Of a stretch of 15,750 bases of DNA, positions 6,025 to 14,450 are shown in pieces; the first letter of the stretch is position 1; the number at the start of each line of letters is the position of its first letter. Both the position numbers and the translations under genes were made by a program. This stretch comes from RGIG426 sp045598065 (lineage in GTDB: Bacteria; Bacillota; Clostridia; Oscillospirales; Acutalibacteraceae), in the NCBI GenBank assembly GCA_045598065.1, contig JAZLLJ010000027.1, forward strand, positions 1-15,750, given 5' to 3'. The notes beneath the pieces are model-generated. The model saw nothing but the letters and a program-made list of their open reading frames with translations. It was not told where the DNA came from and ran no database searches.

Positions 6025-7029
6025 ATGAAACAATGCCCTTATTGCGGACAATTTGTAGAGGATACGGCGCCGATTTGCGCGTATTGTCAAAATCCGCTGG
6101 CGGTTATGCCTGTCGGAGGAATGCCGGTGACGTATGAAATGCCGGCACCGCCGAAAAAGAAGGGGAAAGCCGGAAAGATTATCGGAATTATTGCCATTGC
6201 GTTGGTGGGACTGCTTATAGCAGGCGCCGGTTGCGTGTGGCATTTTTGGATGAGCGACGAAGCGCAGGTCAAGCGGATGGTGCGAGACTATTTCACGGCG
6301 TTTAATGACCATCGGGAAATCGACATTGTCTCTTGCGAATATCCGCCGTCGCTGTCGAAACAATTCGGCGGTGCCGCGGAGTTGAGCGCGGCGAAAAAGG
6401 TGTTGTTGGACGACCTCGCCGAAGTATACGGAAAAGATTGGGATATCGAGTATTCTGTGTTGAACGTTGAAAAAATCGACAAAACCGAGTTCCAGGAAAT
6501 TCGTGACAGTTACTATAACGTCTACGACCTGGCGATTGACGATGCGTTGGAAGTGGAAATCTCCTATAAGTTGGGCAAGGATGAGGAACGGGCAATCGCA
6601 GTTTGCTACGAAAGCGGCGACAAGTGGTATATGCCTCGTAATTTGATTACGGTGAGCGGAGCCGGTTCGCCGGAGGAAGCGTTGAATTTGTACTTCAACG
6701 CGCTTAACGACCGCGATGTGCAGGCGATTATGAGACTGTATTATCCGCCGAAAACGCTGACGGAAGACGAGCGAGAGAGCGAACAGAAGACGCTGGAAAA
6801 AACGGTGTATTCCCAAGGCAAAGAAACGCTGCGCTATGATATTATGGAAGGTGTGGAATACGTGGAAGAGGCGACCTCTTCCGCGGAAAAAACGTGGGGA
6901 TTTACCGCTTCTCGGCACGCGCACGTGCGAGGCATTGTGTATACCACCGAAAATAACGACACCGCCGCGTATGAGCAAGAATTTTCACTTTATGAATACG
7001 GCGGCCGTTGGTATCTTGATGTAGAATAA
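6025..7029 (+). CDS. Membrane-anchored zinc-ribbon protein with duplicated NTF2-like region
   Basis: This 334-residue protein is of unknown function. An N-terminal zinc ribbon (Cys4, Cys7, Cys18, Cys21) and a Pro/Lys-rich linker precede one transmembrane helix (about 51-73), with the larger part expected outside the cell. That outer part holds two related segments, VRDYFTAFNDHREIDIVSCEYPP (split over 86-108) and LNLYFNALNDRDVQAIMRLYYPP (220-242). Each starts a roughly 110-120 residue unit that resembles NTF2-like or DUF4878-like lipoprotein and membrane domains. GGGAGG precedes two adjacent ATG codons; I take the second, at 6025, for its seven-base spacing, and 6022 is possible. The gene is monocistronic, with a very strong promoter and its own terminator. 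The function is not known; zinc-ribbon-plus-TM proteins of this design are common in Bacillota. Confidence 0.8.
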   Translation: MKQCPYCGQFVEDTAPICAYCQNPLAVMPVGGMPVTYEMPAPPKKKGKAGKIIGIIAIALVGLLIAGAGCVWHFWMSDEAQVKRMVRDYFTAFNDHREIDIVSCEYPPSLSKQFGGAAELSAAKKVLLDDLAEVYGKDWDIEYSVLNVEKIDKTEFQEIRDSYYNVYDLAIDDALEVEISYKLGKDEERAIAVCYESGDKWYMPRNLITVSGAGSPEEALNLYFNALNDRDVQAIMRLYYPPKTLTEDERESEQKTLEKTVYSQGKETLRYDIMEGVEYVEEATSSAEKTWGFTASRHAHVRGIVYTTENNDTAAYEQEFSLYEYGGRWYLDVE

Positions 7030-7057
7030 AAAATCCCTTTCCGTTTATACGGCATTA

Positions 7058-7099
7058 AAACAGGCGGCAATCCGACGGGATGACCGCCTGTTTGTTCTT
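7058..7099 (+). terminator. Terminator after the membrane zinc-ribbon gene
   Basis: AAACAGGCGG (7058-7067) pairs with CCGCCTGTTT (7084-7093). The loop can fold further through ATCC (7070-7073) and GGAT (7078-7081). A T-rich tail follows on the plus strand. On the other strand the stem is followed by TTTTAAT, so it may back up termination of the minus-strand operon. Confidence 0.8.
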
Positions 7100-7110
7100 T
7101 GTCTAAACGA

Positions 7111-7146
7111 AAATGACCGTTGCAAAACTGCAACGGTCATTTTTTC
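7111..7146. terminator. Second terminator between the convergent genes
   Basis: ATGACCGTTGCA (7113-7124) and TGCAACGGTCAT (7129-7140) form a perfect 12-base-pair stem with an AAAC loop, followed by six T on the plus strand. On the minus strand the tail is TTTTCGTTT, and it lies just past the stop of the small zinc-ribbon gene. It probably ends the recJ-to-zinc-ribbon operon and insulates the convergent genes. Confidence 0.85.
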
Positions 7147-7154
7147 GTTTTCGC

Positions 7155-7547
7155 TTATTCTTCGGGGGCTTCTTCCGGCGCCTCTTCCACGGTCAGCGGA
7201 GAACCGCATTTCGAGCAAAACGCCGCGGTGTTTTCGACCACTTCGCCGCAGGCGACGCAACGGACCAGGTTTTTGTAGGCGTAGATTTGTTCGCGGACAG
7301 CTTCCGCGGCCTCTTCCAGTCTGTCGATGTTTTCGATGCAGGCACTGACCTCTTCGCTCACATCATCGCCGGATTTTTGACCGTCATAGGTCAAGCGGCC
7401 AAGGCCTTCGAAGTTTTCGGCAATCTCTTTTTCGAGATCCGCCAAAGTCATTTTCAGTTTGGTGACCTCGACAAAATCGCCGGTTTTGTTGCCAACGGTT
7501 TTCGCACCGTATTTGGCTTTGTTCAGCAGGTTTTCAAAAGTTCCCAT
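7155..7547 (-). CDS. Small zinc-ribbon protein with helical N-terminal region
   Basis: This 130-residue protein is of unknown function. Residues 30-95 look helical and possibly coiled-coil. A zinc ribbon follows with Cys97, Cys100, Cys111 and Cys114, and the tail ends with the acidic repeat EEAPEEAPEE. It has no membrane segment or signal. It is the last gene of the recJ operon, 15 bases after hemZ; its ribosome binding site AAAGGAG overlaps the hemZ stop and is nine bases from the ATG. Its zinc ribbon has the same spacing (C-x2-C-x10-C-x2-C) and similar residues as the ribbon encoded by the convergent gene next door. It may be a structural or adaptor protein; no enzymatic motif is visible. 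Confidence 0.8.
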   Translation of the reverse strand: MGTFENLLNKAKYGAKTVGNKTGDFVEVTKLKMTLADLEKEIAENFEGLGRLTYDGQKSGDDVSEEVSACIENIDRLEEAAEAVREQIYAYKNLVRCVACGEVVENTAAFCSKCGSPLTVEEAPEEAPEE

Positions 7548-7562
7548 TTCTCATTTCTCCTT

Positions 7563-9050
7563 TCATTTTTTTACTGGGAAACGTGTATAAAAATCCTCAA
7601 TGCCGGCTTTGCGTGCCAGCATTTCCGGAAAACCGGACACATATTCGTAGGGGAATTTGTAGTTGAAGATGCGCTCAATGTATTCCCCTTCGGGCTGTTT
7701 CAGTTTGGTGACAGCGCCGGCGCCGCATCCTAAAATGGTGTGGGTTTCGTCCATGATGTAGACGTTGTAGAGTCCCTCGCAACCGGGCTTCGCATACCCT
7801 ACGTTTTCTTGGTTGCCCATCGTGCGGCCTTGACGGTAGAGATAGTAGGGATCGTAGCCGGCGGCTTCCAGTTTTTCCACCGCCAGAGCGGACATTGCTT
7901 TGGCTTCGGCGGTTTTTTCGGCAATTTCAAAGCGACGGGATGCTACCAGATTCGAACCGTGCTTCATCGAGAGCGTGTGCACGGTGACGTTCTCGGGCGA
8001 AAGTGCCAAAATGCCGTCGAGCGTTTGGGAAAAGCCGTCCACCGTGTCGGCTGGAAGGCCGGTAATGAGGTCGGTGTTGATGACCGAAAAGCCGATTTTA
8101 CGCGCTAAATTAAAGGCGTTGTAAAAGTCCGCAACGGAATGTTTTCTGCCGATGGCGGCGAGAACGGAATCGTGGAGCGTTTGGGGGTTGATGCTGATAC
8201 GCTCGATGCCGGCGCTTTTGATGGCGCGGAGTTTTTCTTCCGTAACCGTATCGGGGCGGCCGGCTTCCACCGTAAACTCGCGCACGTTCGACAAATCGAA
8301 CGCGTCGGATACGGTTTTAAGCAGTGTGGCCATTTGGGAGGCGGTGAGGGTGGTGGGTGTGCCGCCGCCGACGTAGACGGTTTCAAGGCGCAACCCTAAC
8401 CGCTTGGTGAGAGCGGCGGTTTGATGGATTTCCTCGCACAAAAGCCGCAGATAATCGGGAATTAAGTAAGCTGCACGGTCCACGGTATGGGACACGAACG
8501 AGCAGTAGTCGCAACGTGTGGGGCAAAAGGGGATGGAGACGTAGAGGCTGAACGAATCGGGACGGGAGAGCGCCAAAATCTCGTTTTCGCGTTTAAGTGT
8601 TCTTTCGGCGAGCGCCAATTTTTGTTCGTCGCACAGCCATATGTTGCGAAAGCGGTCAAGAGCGGCAGGCAAGCCGATTTCGTTCACTGTGCGGCGCAAA
8701 AGTTTAATCGGGCGCACGCCGGTGAGAATGCCCCAACTTTGGGTGGTTTCGAACAGAGCGCAAAAAAGGTGATATAAGTCGGTAGCCAATGTCCGTTCGC
8801 AGTCGTCGCGGTAATGGGGGCTGTCGGCGGAAACGAAGTTCGTCCGCATCTCGCAAAAATCGCCGTATTCCAAGCGGCAGACGGTTTTGGCTCCGGTTTC
8901 CCCTTCGCAAAGCGTGGTGACGGCGAGCAATTCCTCGCCGCGGTCGGTGGGGCGCTCTTTGACTGTTTTAATTTTTTCATCCGGCACGAAAAAACGGCAG
9001 ATGTTCGCGGTTTCGTAGTGGAAATCGTGGTGTTCGGTGACTAAAATCAT
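7563..9050 (-). CDS. hemZ: HemZ-type radical SAM protein (coproporphyrinogen dehydrogenase family)
   Basis: This 495-residue protein is a radical SAM enzyme of the HemN/HemZ group. The iron-sulfur cluster motif is CPTRCDYC (Cys176, Cys180, Cys183), and the SAM-binding segment is YVGGGTPTTL (226-235). The N-terminal 160 residues and the C-terminal segment with GNQENVGYAKPG are characteristic of HemZ rather than HemW. Family members are annotated as oxygen-independent coproporphyrinogen III dehydrogenases, which oxidise two propionate side chains to vinyl groups in haem synthesis. The exact reaction in Clostridia that lack a haem pathway is uncertain, and no other haem gene is in the window. 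The start overlaps the MBL hydrolase stop in an ATGA arrangement, implying translational coupling. The position downstream of dtd and the MBL gene is conserved in Clostridia. Confidence 0.88.
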   Translation of the reverse strand: MILVTEHHDFHYETANICRFFVPDEKIKTVKERPTDRGEELLAVTTLCEGETGAKTVCRLEYGDFCEMRTNFVSADSPHYRDDCERTLATDLYHLFCALFETTQSWGILTGVRPIKLLRRTVNEIGLPAALDRFRNIWLCDEQKLALAERTLKRENEILALSRPDSFSLYVSIPFCPTRCDYCSFVSHTVDRAAYLIPDYLRLLCEEIHQTAALTKRLGLRLETVYVGGGTPTTLTASQMATLLKTVSDAFDLSNVREFTVEAGRPDTVTEEKLRAIKSAGIERISINPQTLHDSVLAAIGRKHSVADFYNAFNLARKIGFSVINTDLITGLPADTVDGFSQTLDGILALSPENVTVHTLSMKHGSNLVASRRFEIAEKTAEAKAMSALAVEKLEAAGYDPYYLYRQGRTMGNQENVGYAKPGCEGLYNVYIMDETHTILGCGAGAVTKLKQPEGEYIERIFNYKFPYEYVSGFPEMLARKAGIEDFYTRFPVKK

Positions 9051-9649
9051 AATTCGCCACCAAGAGTGAAATCCTCGCCGTGACCGGGATAGACACGGGG
9101 CGCGGTGGTGATTTTCATAAGGCGATCCACCGAGAATTGCAAGGTTTCATCGTCGCCGCCGGGCATATCCGTGCGACCGATGCCGTTTTCAAACAATGTG
9201 TCGCCGGAGAACACGATTCCGAGCGCCTCGTTGACAAAACAGCAACTTCCGGGCGTGTGACCGGGTGTTTCCCACACAGTAAAGGGCAGGTCGCCGGCTT
9301 GCAGAATATCCCCTTCGCGGAACAGTACGTCCGCTTTAAGAGACAGCGGAACGTTGACGGTGAAGTAGGCAAGCAAATTGAGACGCGGATCGTCAAGACA
9401 ACCTTCGTCCGCCGCGTGGATATACAGCGGAGCGCCGGTGGCGCGTTTGAGCTCCGATACCGCCAGCATGTGGTCAAAGTGACCGTGTGTCAGCCAAATA
9501 GCTTCAATTTGTACGCCTTTTTCACGGGCGACATCCAACAGACGGTCGGCGTGGTCGCCGGGATCGATAAACACGCCGCGGCCGTTATCGTCCGCCAACA
9601 GATAGCAGTTGGTCAGCAGCTTGCCGACCGGAATTTTTTCGAGAATCAT
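9047..9649 (-). CDS. MBL-fold metallo-hydrolase, glyoxalase II-like
   Basis: This 200-residue single-domain enzyme has the metallo-beta-lactamase fold. Metal ligands are visible in THGHFDH (His55, His57, Asp59, His60), His131 in GHTPGS, Asp150 in FSGDTLF and His190 in PGHGE. It lacks the extra C-terminal helical domain of true glyoxalase II, as short bacterial homologues do; those probably hydrolyse thioesters such as S-lactoyl conjugates. The substrate here is not determined. The ATG follows AAAGGA by seven bases and lies three bases after the dtd stop; the stop overlaps the hemZ start. The conserved placement between dtd and hemZ suggests a role in general metabolite clearance rather than antibiotic resistance. 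Confidence 0.9.
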   Translation of the reverse strand: MILEKIPVGKLLTNCYLLADDNGRGVFIDPGDHADRLLDVAREKGVQIEAIWLTHGHFDHMLAVSELKRATGAPLYIHAADEGCLDDPRLNLLAYFTVNVPLSLKADVLFREGDILQAGDLPFTVWETPGHTPGSCCFVNEALGIVFSGDTLFENGIGRTDMPGGDDETLQFSVDRLMKITTAPRVYPGHGEDFTLGGEL

Positions 9650-9652
9650 CGT

Positions 9653-10117
9653 TTAGTCCTTTCTTTTGGCGAGGTCAGCGGAGTCCATCACGATGGTGAC
9701 AGGGCCGTCGCCGCCGATTGTGAGCGCCATATCGGCGCCGAATTCGCCGGTTTCCACGCGAGTGACACCGAGGTCACGCAGTGCGCGGACAAAATATTCA
9801 TAAAGAGGAATGGCTTTGTCCGGTCGTGCGGCGCCGAAAAAGTCTGGGCGGCGACCGTGACGGCAGTTGCCGTAGAGGGTGAAGTTGGATACCACCAGCG
9901 ATTCGCCGCCGATGTCAAGTAGGCTTAAATTCATTTTGCCGGCATCGTCCTCAAACACGCGCAATTCCGCGGCTTTTTTGGCGAGTAAATCGGCATCGGC
10001 TTCGGTGTCTTCCTGACCGACACCGAGCAAAATGACCGCGCCTTTTTGGATGTCGCCGATGACGGCGTTTTCTACTGTGACAGATGCGCTTGATACGCGC
10101 TGATAGACCAGTCGCAT
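9653..10117 (-). CDS. dtd: D-aminoacyl-tRNA deacylase
   Basis: This 154-residue protein removes D-amino acids, and glycine mischarged on tRNA-Ala, from tRNA, protecting translation in the cytosol. The hallmark segments are SNFTLYG (77-83; SQFTLY in most members, so Asn replaces Gln) and GPVT (138-141), the Gly-cisPro motif that excludes L-amino acids. The residue two before that Gly-Pro, usually Asn in NDGPVT, is Gly here. Length is normal. I use the ATG giving MRLVYQRVSS, the universal Dtd start, with GGAGG five bases before it. The longer frame up to 10342 runs into the relA gene and reads as out-of-frame sequence. The gene is 16 bases after relA/spoT, an arrangement known from many Bacillota. 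Confidence 0.95.
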   Translation of the reverse strand: MRLVYQRVSSASVTVENAVIGDIQKGAVILLGVGQEDTEADADLLAKKAAELRVFEDDAGKMNLSLLDIGGESLVVSNFTLYGNCRHGRRPDFFGAARPDKAIPLYEYFVRALRDLGVTRVETGEFGADMALTIGGDGPVTIVMDSADLAKRKD

Positions 10118-10133
10118 AAAAACCTCCGAAAAA

Positions 10134-12308
10134 TTACCGTTTGACCGAGATGACACTGGGAACGCGAGCAACGCGCGCCAGCACCATATTGAGTTGATCC
10201 ACGCTGTTGGCGGCGATGGTGGCTTCGATAATCGCGTAGCCGTTGGGGGCTTCCCGTGCGGAGACTGAGTGGAGCGCGATGTGCATCGAGGAGAGCTGCG
10301 CCAACACGTCGGACAGCAAGTCGGGGCGGTCGTAGGCGTCAATATAAAACGTAGCTTTGAAGTCGGAGCGAACGGAATCCTCCCAATGGCAGGTTACCCA
10401 CCGTTCCGGTTCTTTAGATGCTGCCACGTCTTCCGGGACGTTCACGCAGTCTTTTTTGTGGATGGAGACGCCGTTGCCGCGGGTGATAAAGCCGATGATA
10501 TCATCGCCGGGAAGCGGATTGCAACAACGGGAGAATTTCACGAGGCAGTTGTCCACTCCTTCGATGACCACACCGCCGTTGTTGGTTTTTTTCGGGGTAG
10601 CGGACACGACTTGTTCCGGCGAAAGAGGTTCGGATTCCCGTAAAATGCGGAGATATTCTTCTTTCAGTCGCGGAACGAGTTTCGAGAGCAACACACCGCC
10701 GTAACCGATGGCCGCATAGAGGTCTTCCACCGTGTTGCAGTGTTGGCGTTTGGCTTCGACCGCGAGTAATTCCTGCATTTGTTCTTCCGGCAGGCGTACC
10801 AGGTTGCGCGACAGTTCGCGCTCCAACTCGGTTTTGCCGTGAGAGATATTTTCATCTCGCCGTTCGCGCTTGAACCACGTGCGGATTTTGGTGCGCGCCT
10901 CGCCCGTTTGCACCACGTTGAGCCAGTCACGGCTCGGGCCGTGGTCTTCGTTCGGGGAGGTCATTACTTCGATAATCTGGCCGGTTTTTACCCGGTAGTC
11001 GAGCGGCACAATACGGCCGTCCGCCTTGGCACCAATCATCCGGTTGCCGACCGCCGAGTGAATGGCATAGGCAAAGTCAATCACGGTTGCGCCGGAGGGC
11101 AGGGAGATGACGTCGCCTTTCGGGGTAAGGGCGAAAATATCATCCGACGTAAGGTCGGTGCGGATGGTGCGGATAGCTTCGTCCGCATCCTCAATTTCGT
11201 TTTGGTTTTCGATAAACTGGCGTACCCATTTGAGGCGTTCGTCAAATTTGTCGTCACCGCGCACGCCGGCTTTGTATTTCCAGTGGGCGGCGATGCCGTA
11301 TTCGGCGGTGTAGTGCATTTTCCAGGTACGAATCTGCACCTCGAACGGAATCCCGTCCGAGCCAATGACCGTCGTGTGCAGCGACTGGTACATATTCGGT
11401 TTTGGAGAGGATATATAATCTTTGAAGCGGCCGGGAATGGGACGGAACATCTCGTGAACGAGACCGAGTGCGTTGTAGCAGTCGTTTACTTCGTCCACAA
11501 TCACGCGTACGGCATAGATGTCGTAAATTTCGTCCATCGTTTTGCCGAGAAGATACATTTTGCGATAGGAACTGGCAATGCTTTTGGTCCGCCCCGTGAC
11601 GGTGGCGGTGAGTCCGTATTCCGTGAGGCGGTCGGTAATAATATCTTTGATGCGGTCGAGGAAAGCATCGCGCTTGACTTTTTGGAGTTTCATCGTCTCC
11701 TCAATTTCGTCGTATGCCACGGGATCGAGGGTGCGGATGGAGATGTCTTCGAGTTCTTCTTTGACCTCTTCCATACCGAGACGGTGGGCGATGGGCGCAT
11801 AGATGTCCATCGTTTCCTTGGCTTTGTCCCGTCGTTTTTGTTCGGGGACGGCGCCGATGGTGCGCATATTGTGCAAGCGGTCGGCGAGTTTGATGATGAT
11901 GACACGTACGTCTTTGGAAAGCGCCAAAAGCATTTTACGGAAGTTTTCCGCCTGCTGTTCCTCTTTGGTGGAGAAAGCCAATTTTTCGATTTTAGTCACG
12001 CCGTCCACGAGAAGCGCAACGTTTGCGCCGAATTCACGTGTTAAATCGGCAAGTGTGGCATCGGTATCTTCCACCACGTCGTGCAAAAGCGCGGCGACGA
12101 TGGTTTCGGTGTCCATACCCATTTGGACGAGGATGAGCGCCACTTGAATCGGGTGACAGACGTATTCTTCGCCGGAAGAGCGGAACTGTCCGGTGTGGGC
12201 ATTAATTGCATATTCAAGGGCCTTGTCGATGATCGCTTCGTCGTGGTTGCGGTCACTTTGGGCAATATTCTTTTTCAGTTCGGCGATAAGATTTTCTTTA
12301 CAAATCAC
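10134..12308 (-). CDS. relA: Bifunctional (p)ppGpp synthetase/hydrolase (Rel)
   Basis: This 724-residue enzyme makes and degrades the alarmone (p)ppGpp in the stringent response, acting at the ribosome. The HD hydrolase domain (about 25-180) keeps His52, His76-Asp77 and Asp143. The synthetase domain (about 230-345) has the RFKD motif (294-297), which marks bifunctional Rel rather than RelA with EXDD. A TGS domain (about 388-450), the helical region, the CCNPLPGD segment (595-602) with a probable zinc-finger domain, and a C-terminal ACT domain (about 648-724) follow in the usual order. The start is GTG, strongly supported by AAAGGAGG seven bases upstream. It follows recJ by 29 bases. Intact HD residues suggest that both activities are present. 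Confidence 0.96.
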   Translation of the reverse strand: MICKENLIAELKKNIAQSDRNHDEAIIDKALEYAINAHTGQFRSSGEEYVCHPIQVALILVQMGMDTETIVAALLHDVVEDTDATLADLTREFGANVALLVDGVTKIEKLAFSTKEEQQAENFRKMLLALSKDVRVIIIKLADRLHNMRTIGAVPEQKRRDKAKETMDIYAPIAHRLGMEEVKEELEDISIRTLDPVAYDEIEETMKLQKVKRDAFLDRIKDIITDRLTEYGLTATVTGRTKSIASSYRKMYLLGKTMDEIYDIYAVRVIVDEVNDCYNALGLVHEMFRPIPGRFKDYISSPKPNMYQSLHTTVIGSDGIPFEVQIRTWKMHYTAEYGIAAHWKYKAGVRGDDKFDERLKWVRQFIENQNEIEDADEAIRTIRTDLTSDDIFALTPKGDVISLPSGATVIDFAYAIHSAVGNRMIGAKADGRIVPLDYRVKTGQIIEVMTSPNEDHGPSRDWLNVVQTGEARTKIRTWFKRERRDENISHGKTELERELSRNLVRLPEEQMQELLAVEAKRQHCNTVEDLYAAIGYGGVLLSKLVPRLKEEYLRILRESEPLSPEQVVSATPKKTNNGGVVIEGVDNCLVKFSRCCNPLPGDDIIGFITRGNGVSIHKKDCVNVPEDVAASKEPERWVTCHWEDSVRSDFKATFYIDAYDRPDLLSDVLAQLSSMHIALHSVSAREAPNGYAIIEATIAANSVDQLNMVLARVARVPSVISVKR

Positions 12309-12337
12309 GGCAGTTCCTCCTTTCGGGCAAGATAGGG

Positions 12338-14365
12338 TTATTCAGTGTCTAAACGTTTCCACAAGGGCGTTTCGCTTAAATCTGCTTTTTTCTCGGCAGG
12401 GAGCAGAGCAATATCGACCTGATCGCTGCGGTCGGAGATGGTGAGAAGATTGGCCTGCGCCAAAATCTCGGCGGCAAGGCGTAAGTCGCACGGCGATACA
12501 GAGAAGCCGAGTGCACGGGAGAGACCGTCCCAACGACCAGCGAAACCGTCGGTTTTGCGGATGTGGCGATAGAGTTTTTCGAGCGCTTCACGGGAGGGAA
12601 GAGGCGGCAATTCGGTTTCGTCGCCGCGACGGATGGCATCGAACTGCGAGAGGGCGGAAAGCCATTCTTCCCGTTCGGATTCGGAGAACATGGCATCTTT
12701 TACAATGACGGTGACGGACACGTTTCCGCGGTATTCGTTGCGGTCGAGCGTGCACGCCAAATCCACCGTGTCGCCTTTGGTGAAGGGGCACTGGTCGGTG
12801 GTCATATGGAACCACATCACGTTAAGAAACGCGCCGTCGCGTTTGACGGAGATGCGCAAATGTTTGCCGCCGCCGACGGGAGTGATGTCTGTGACCTGCA
12901 TTTTGCACAGGGCGAATTGGGGCAAACTGTTGCCTGCTCCGAACGGCTCCAAGGCGGCGATGGTGTCCAAAACAGAGGGCTTCACCTGGGCAGGAGACAG
13001 TTTGCAGTCGATTTGAAGCGTGGCGGTGGGCATAACGGGGTAATGTTCCGCCGCCCACTTGTTGATGCGGCGGCGAAATTCCTCCACGTTTTCGGCGGTG
13101 AGGCTGACACCGGCAGCCAATTCGTGTCCACCAAAGGAGGTAAGTAAATCGCTGCAAGAGGCGATGGCATCAAACAGCGGAAAACCTTTGATACTGCGGC
13201 CGGAACCTTTCACTTTGTCCGGCAGAGAGGAGAGGAGCATACACGGTTTGCCGTAGCGCTCCAAAATACGAGCGGCGAGGATGCCGACGATGCCGCTGTA
13301 CCATCCTTCGCCGTCGATGACGAGGACGCGGTCGTGCATCCATTCGGGGTGCTCGTCGATGCGTGCCAGCACGTCTTTGAGCAAGTCGGCTTCGAGTGCT
13401 TGGCGCTTTTGGTTATATTCCTGAATTTCACGGGCGAGCTCCGTCGCTTCCTTCGCTGTTTCGGAGAGGAGAAGCTCCGCGGCTTTTTGGGGATCGCCCA
13501 TTCGTCCGGCGGCGTTGATACGCGGCGCGAGCGTGAAGACGGTGGTGGAGGAGGTTTGGGTTTTGCCGCCTGCACCGGCAACTTCCGCCAAAGCGGCAAG
13601 GCCGGGGCGCGCGTCTTGGTTGATGCGTTCCAGTCCGGCGCGCACAAGCACGCGGTTTTCGCCGGAAAGCGGCATAATGTCCGCGAGCGTACCAATGGCA
13701 ACGAGGTCGGCGTATTGTTTGAGCGCCCACTCGTCGTCCCCTTCGAGGGCGCACACCAGTTTGAACGCCACGCCTACGCCGGCATAGTCTTTGAATTCGC
13801 TTTCGCAGTCGGTGCGATGGGGGTTGACCACCGCCACAGCGGCAGGCAATGTGTCTTGGGGGATATGGTGGTCGGTGATAACCACGTCGATACCGAACGA
13901 AGCGGCCAATTCTACTTCTTCCACAGCGGCGATGCCGTTGTCCACCGTAATAAGCAGTTTGACACCCTCGTTGGCGAGGCGTTCCACCGTGTCGCGGTGG
14001 AGACCGTAACCTTCGCCGTCACGCTGGGGCAGGAGATAGCGGACGTTGGCGCCTTTGTCACGCAGATAGGTATACAAAAGCACGGTGGCGGTGATGCCGT
14101 CGGCATCGTAGTCACCGAAAATGGCAATCGGCTCGCTTTCGTCCAGTCCGCGCGTAATGCGGTCAACGGCGAGGTCCATATCCATAAAGGAAAACGGATC
14201 GACCGTTTCTTCGCCGCCGTAAAGAAATTCACGGGCTGCTTCGGCATCGTCGATGCCGCGAACCGTCAGCAACAACGCCAAAAAAGCGTCGATGCCGGCT
14301 TCTTCCGCCAATGCGGCGGCACGCTCCTTATCGACGGGAGCGTAAATCCATCGCTTCATACTCAT
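12338..14365 (-). CDS. recJ: Single-stranded-DNA-specific exonuclease RecJ
   Basis: This 675-residue DHH-superfamily nuclease degrades single-stranded DNA from 5' to 3' in recombination, mismatch and excision repair. Catalytic metal ligands are seen in GDYDADG (84-90), TVDNG (140-144) and TDHH (164-167). The DHHA1 domain carries KGSGRS (386-391) and GGHELAAG (412-419). The OB-fold domain begins near 455 with LEPFGAGN (472-479). A C-terminal extension of about 120 residues beyond the OB fold is typical of longer Bacillota RecJ proteins. The ATG at 14365 has only a weak AGGA 14 bases upstream; the ATG at 14359 (MKRW) is an alternative and has no better site. It is the first gene of a six-gene operon and has its own promoter. 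Confidence 0.95.
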   Translation of the reverse strand: MSMKRWIYAPVDKERAAALAEEAGIDAFLALLLTVRGIDDAEAAREFLYGGEETVDPFSFMDMDLAVDRITRGLDESEPIAIFGDYDADGITATVLLYTYLRDKGANVRYLLPQRDGEGYGLHRDTVERLANEGVKLLITVDNGIAAVEEVELAASFGIDVVITDHHIPQDTLPAAVAVVNPHRTDCESEFKDYAGVGVAFKLVCALEGDDEWALKQYADLVAIGTLADIMPLSGENRVLVRAGLERINQDARPGLAALAEVAGAGGKTQTSSTTVFTLAPRINAAGRMGDPQKAAELLLSETAKEATELAREIQEYNQKRQALEADLLKDVLARIDEHPEWMHDRVLVIDGEGWYSGIVGILAARILERYGKPCMLLSSLPDKVKGSGRSIKGFPLFDAIASCSDLLTSFGGHELAAGVSLTAENVEEFRRRINKWAAEHYPVMPTATLQIDCKLSPAQVKPSVLDTIAALEPFGAGNSLPQFALCKMQVTDITPVGGGKHLRISVKRDGAFLNVMWFHMTTDQCPFTKGDTVDLACTLDRNEYRGNVSVTVIVKDAMFSESEREEWLSALSQFDAIRRGDETELPPLPSREALEKLYRHIRKTDGFAGRWDGLSRALGFSVSPCDLRLAAEILAQANLLTISDRSDQVDIALLPAEKKADLSETPLWKRLDTE

Positions 14366-14404
14366 AACAACATACCATATCCTAATTTTATATAATAATA
14401 ATAC

Positions 14405-14433
14405 AGTATATCATTTTCCGTCGAAAAATTCAA
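14405..14433 (-). promoter_or_regulatory. Promoter of the recJ operon
   Basis: On the minus strand TTGAAT (14428-14433) and TATACT (14405-14410) are 17 bases apart, and the -10 is extended by TGA. The expected transcript starts near 14398, about 33 bases before recJ. The DNA around it is very AT-rich. A short inverted repeat (TTTTC at 14414-14418, GAAAA at 14423-14427) lies in the spacer. Confidence 0.85.
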
Positions 14434-14450
14434 CTATAATTTTTTATGAA

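Noticed and set aside
9047..9649. Metallo-beta-lactamase resistance gene
   Set aside because: The short glyoxalase II-like form, the GHTPGS segment and the conserved operon position indicate a housekeeping hydrolase.
10118..10342. N-terminal extension of the D-aminoacyl-tRNA deacylase
   Set aside because: The extra 75 codons overlap relA/spoT in another frame and have low-complexity composition. The ATG at 10117 has a good ribosome binding site and matches the family start.
10779..12044. 421-codon open frame opposite relA/spoT
   Set aside because: The relA/spoT frame carries a full set of conserved domains; the antisense frame has no recognisable domain or start signal. The similar frames at 5911-6978 and 13334-14395 are rejected for the same reason.
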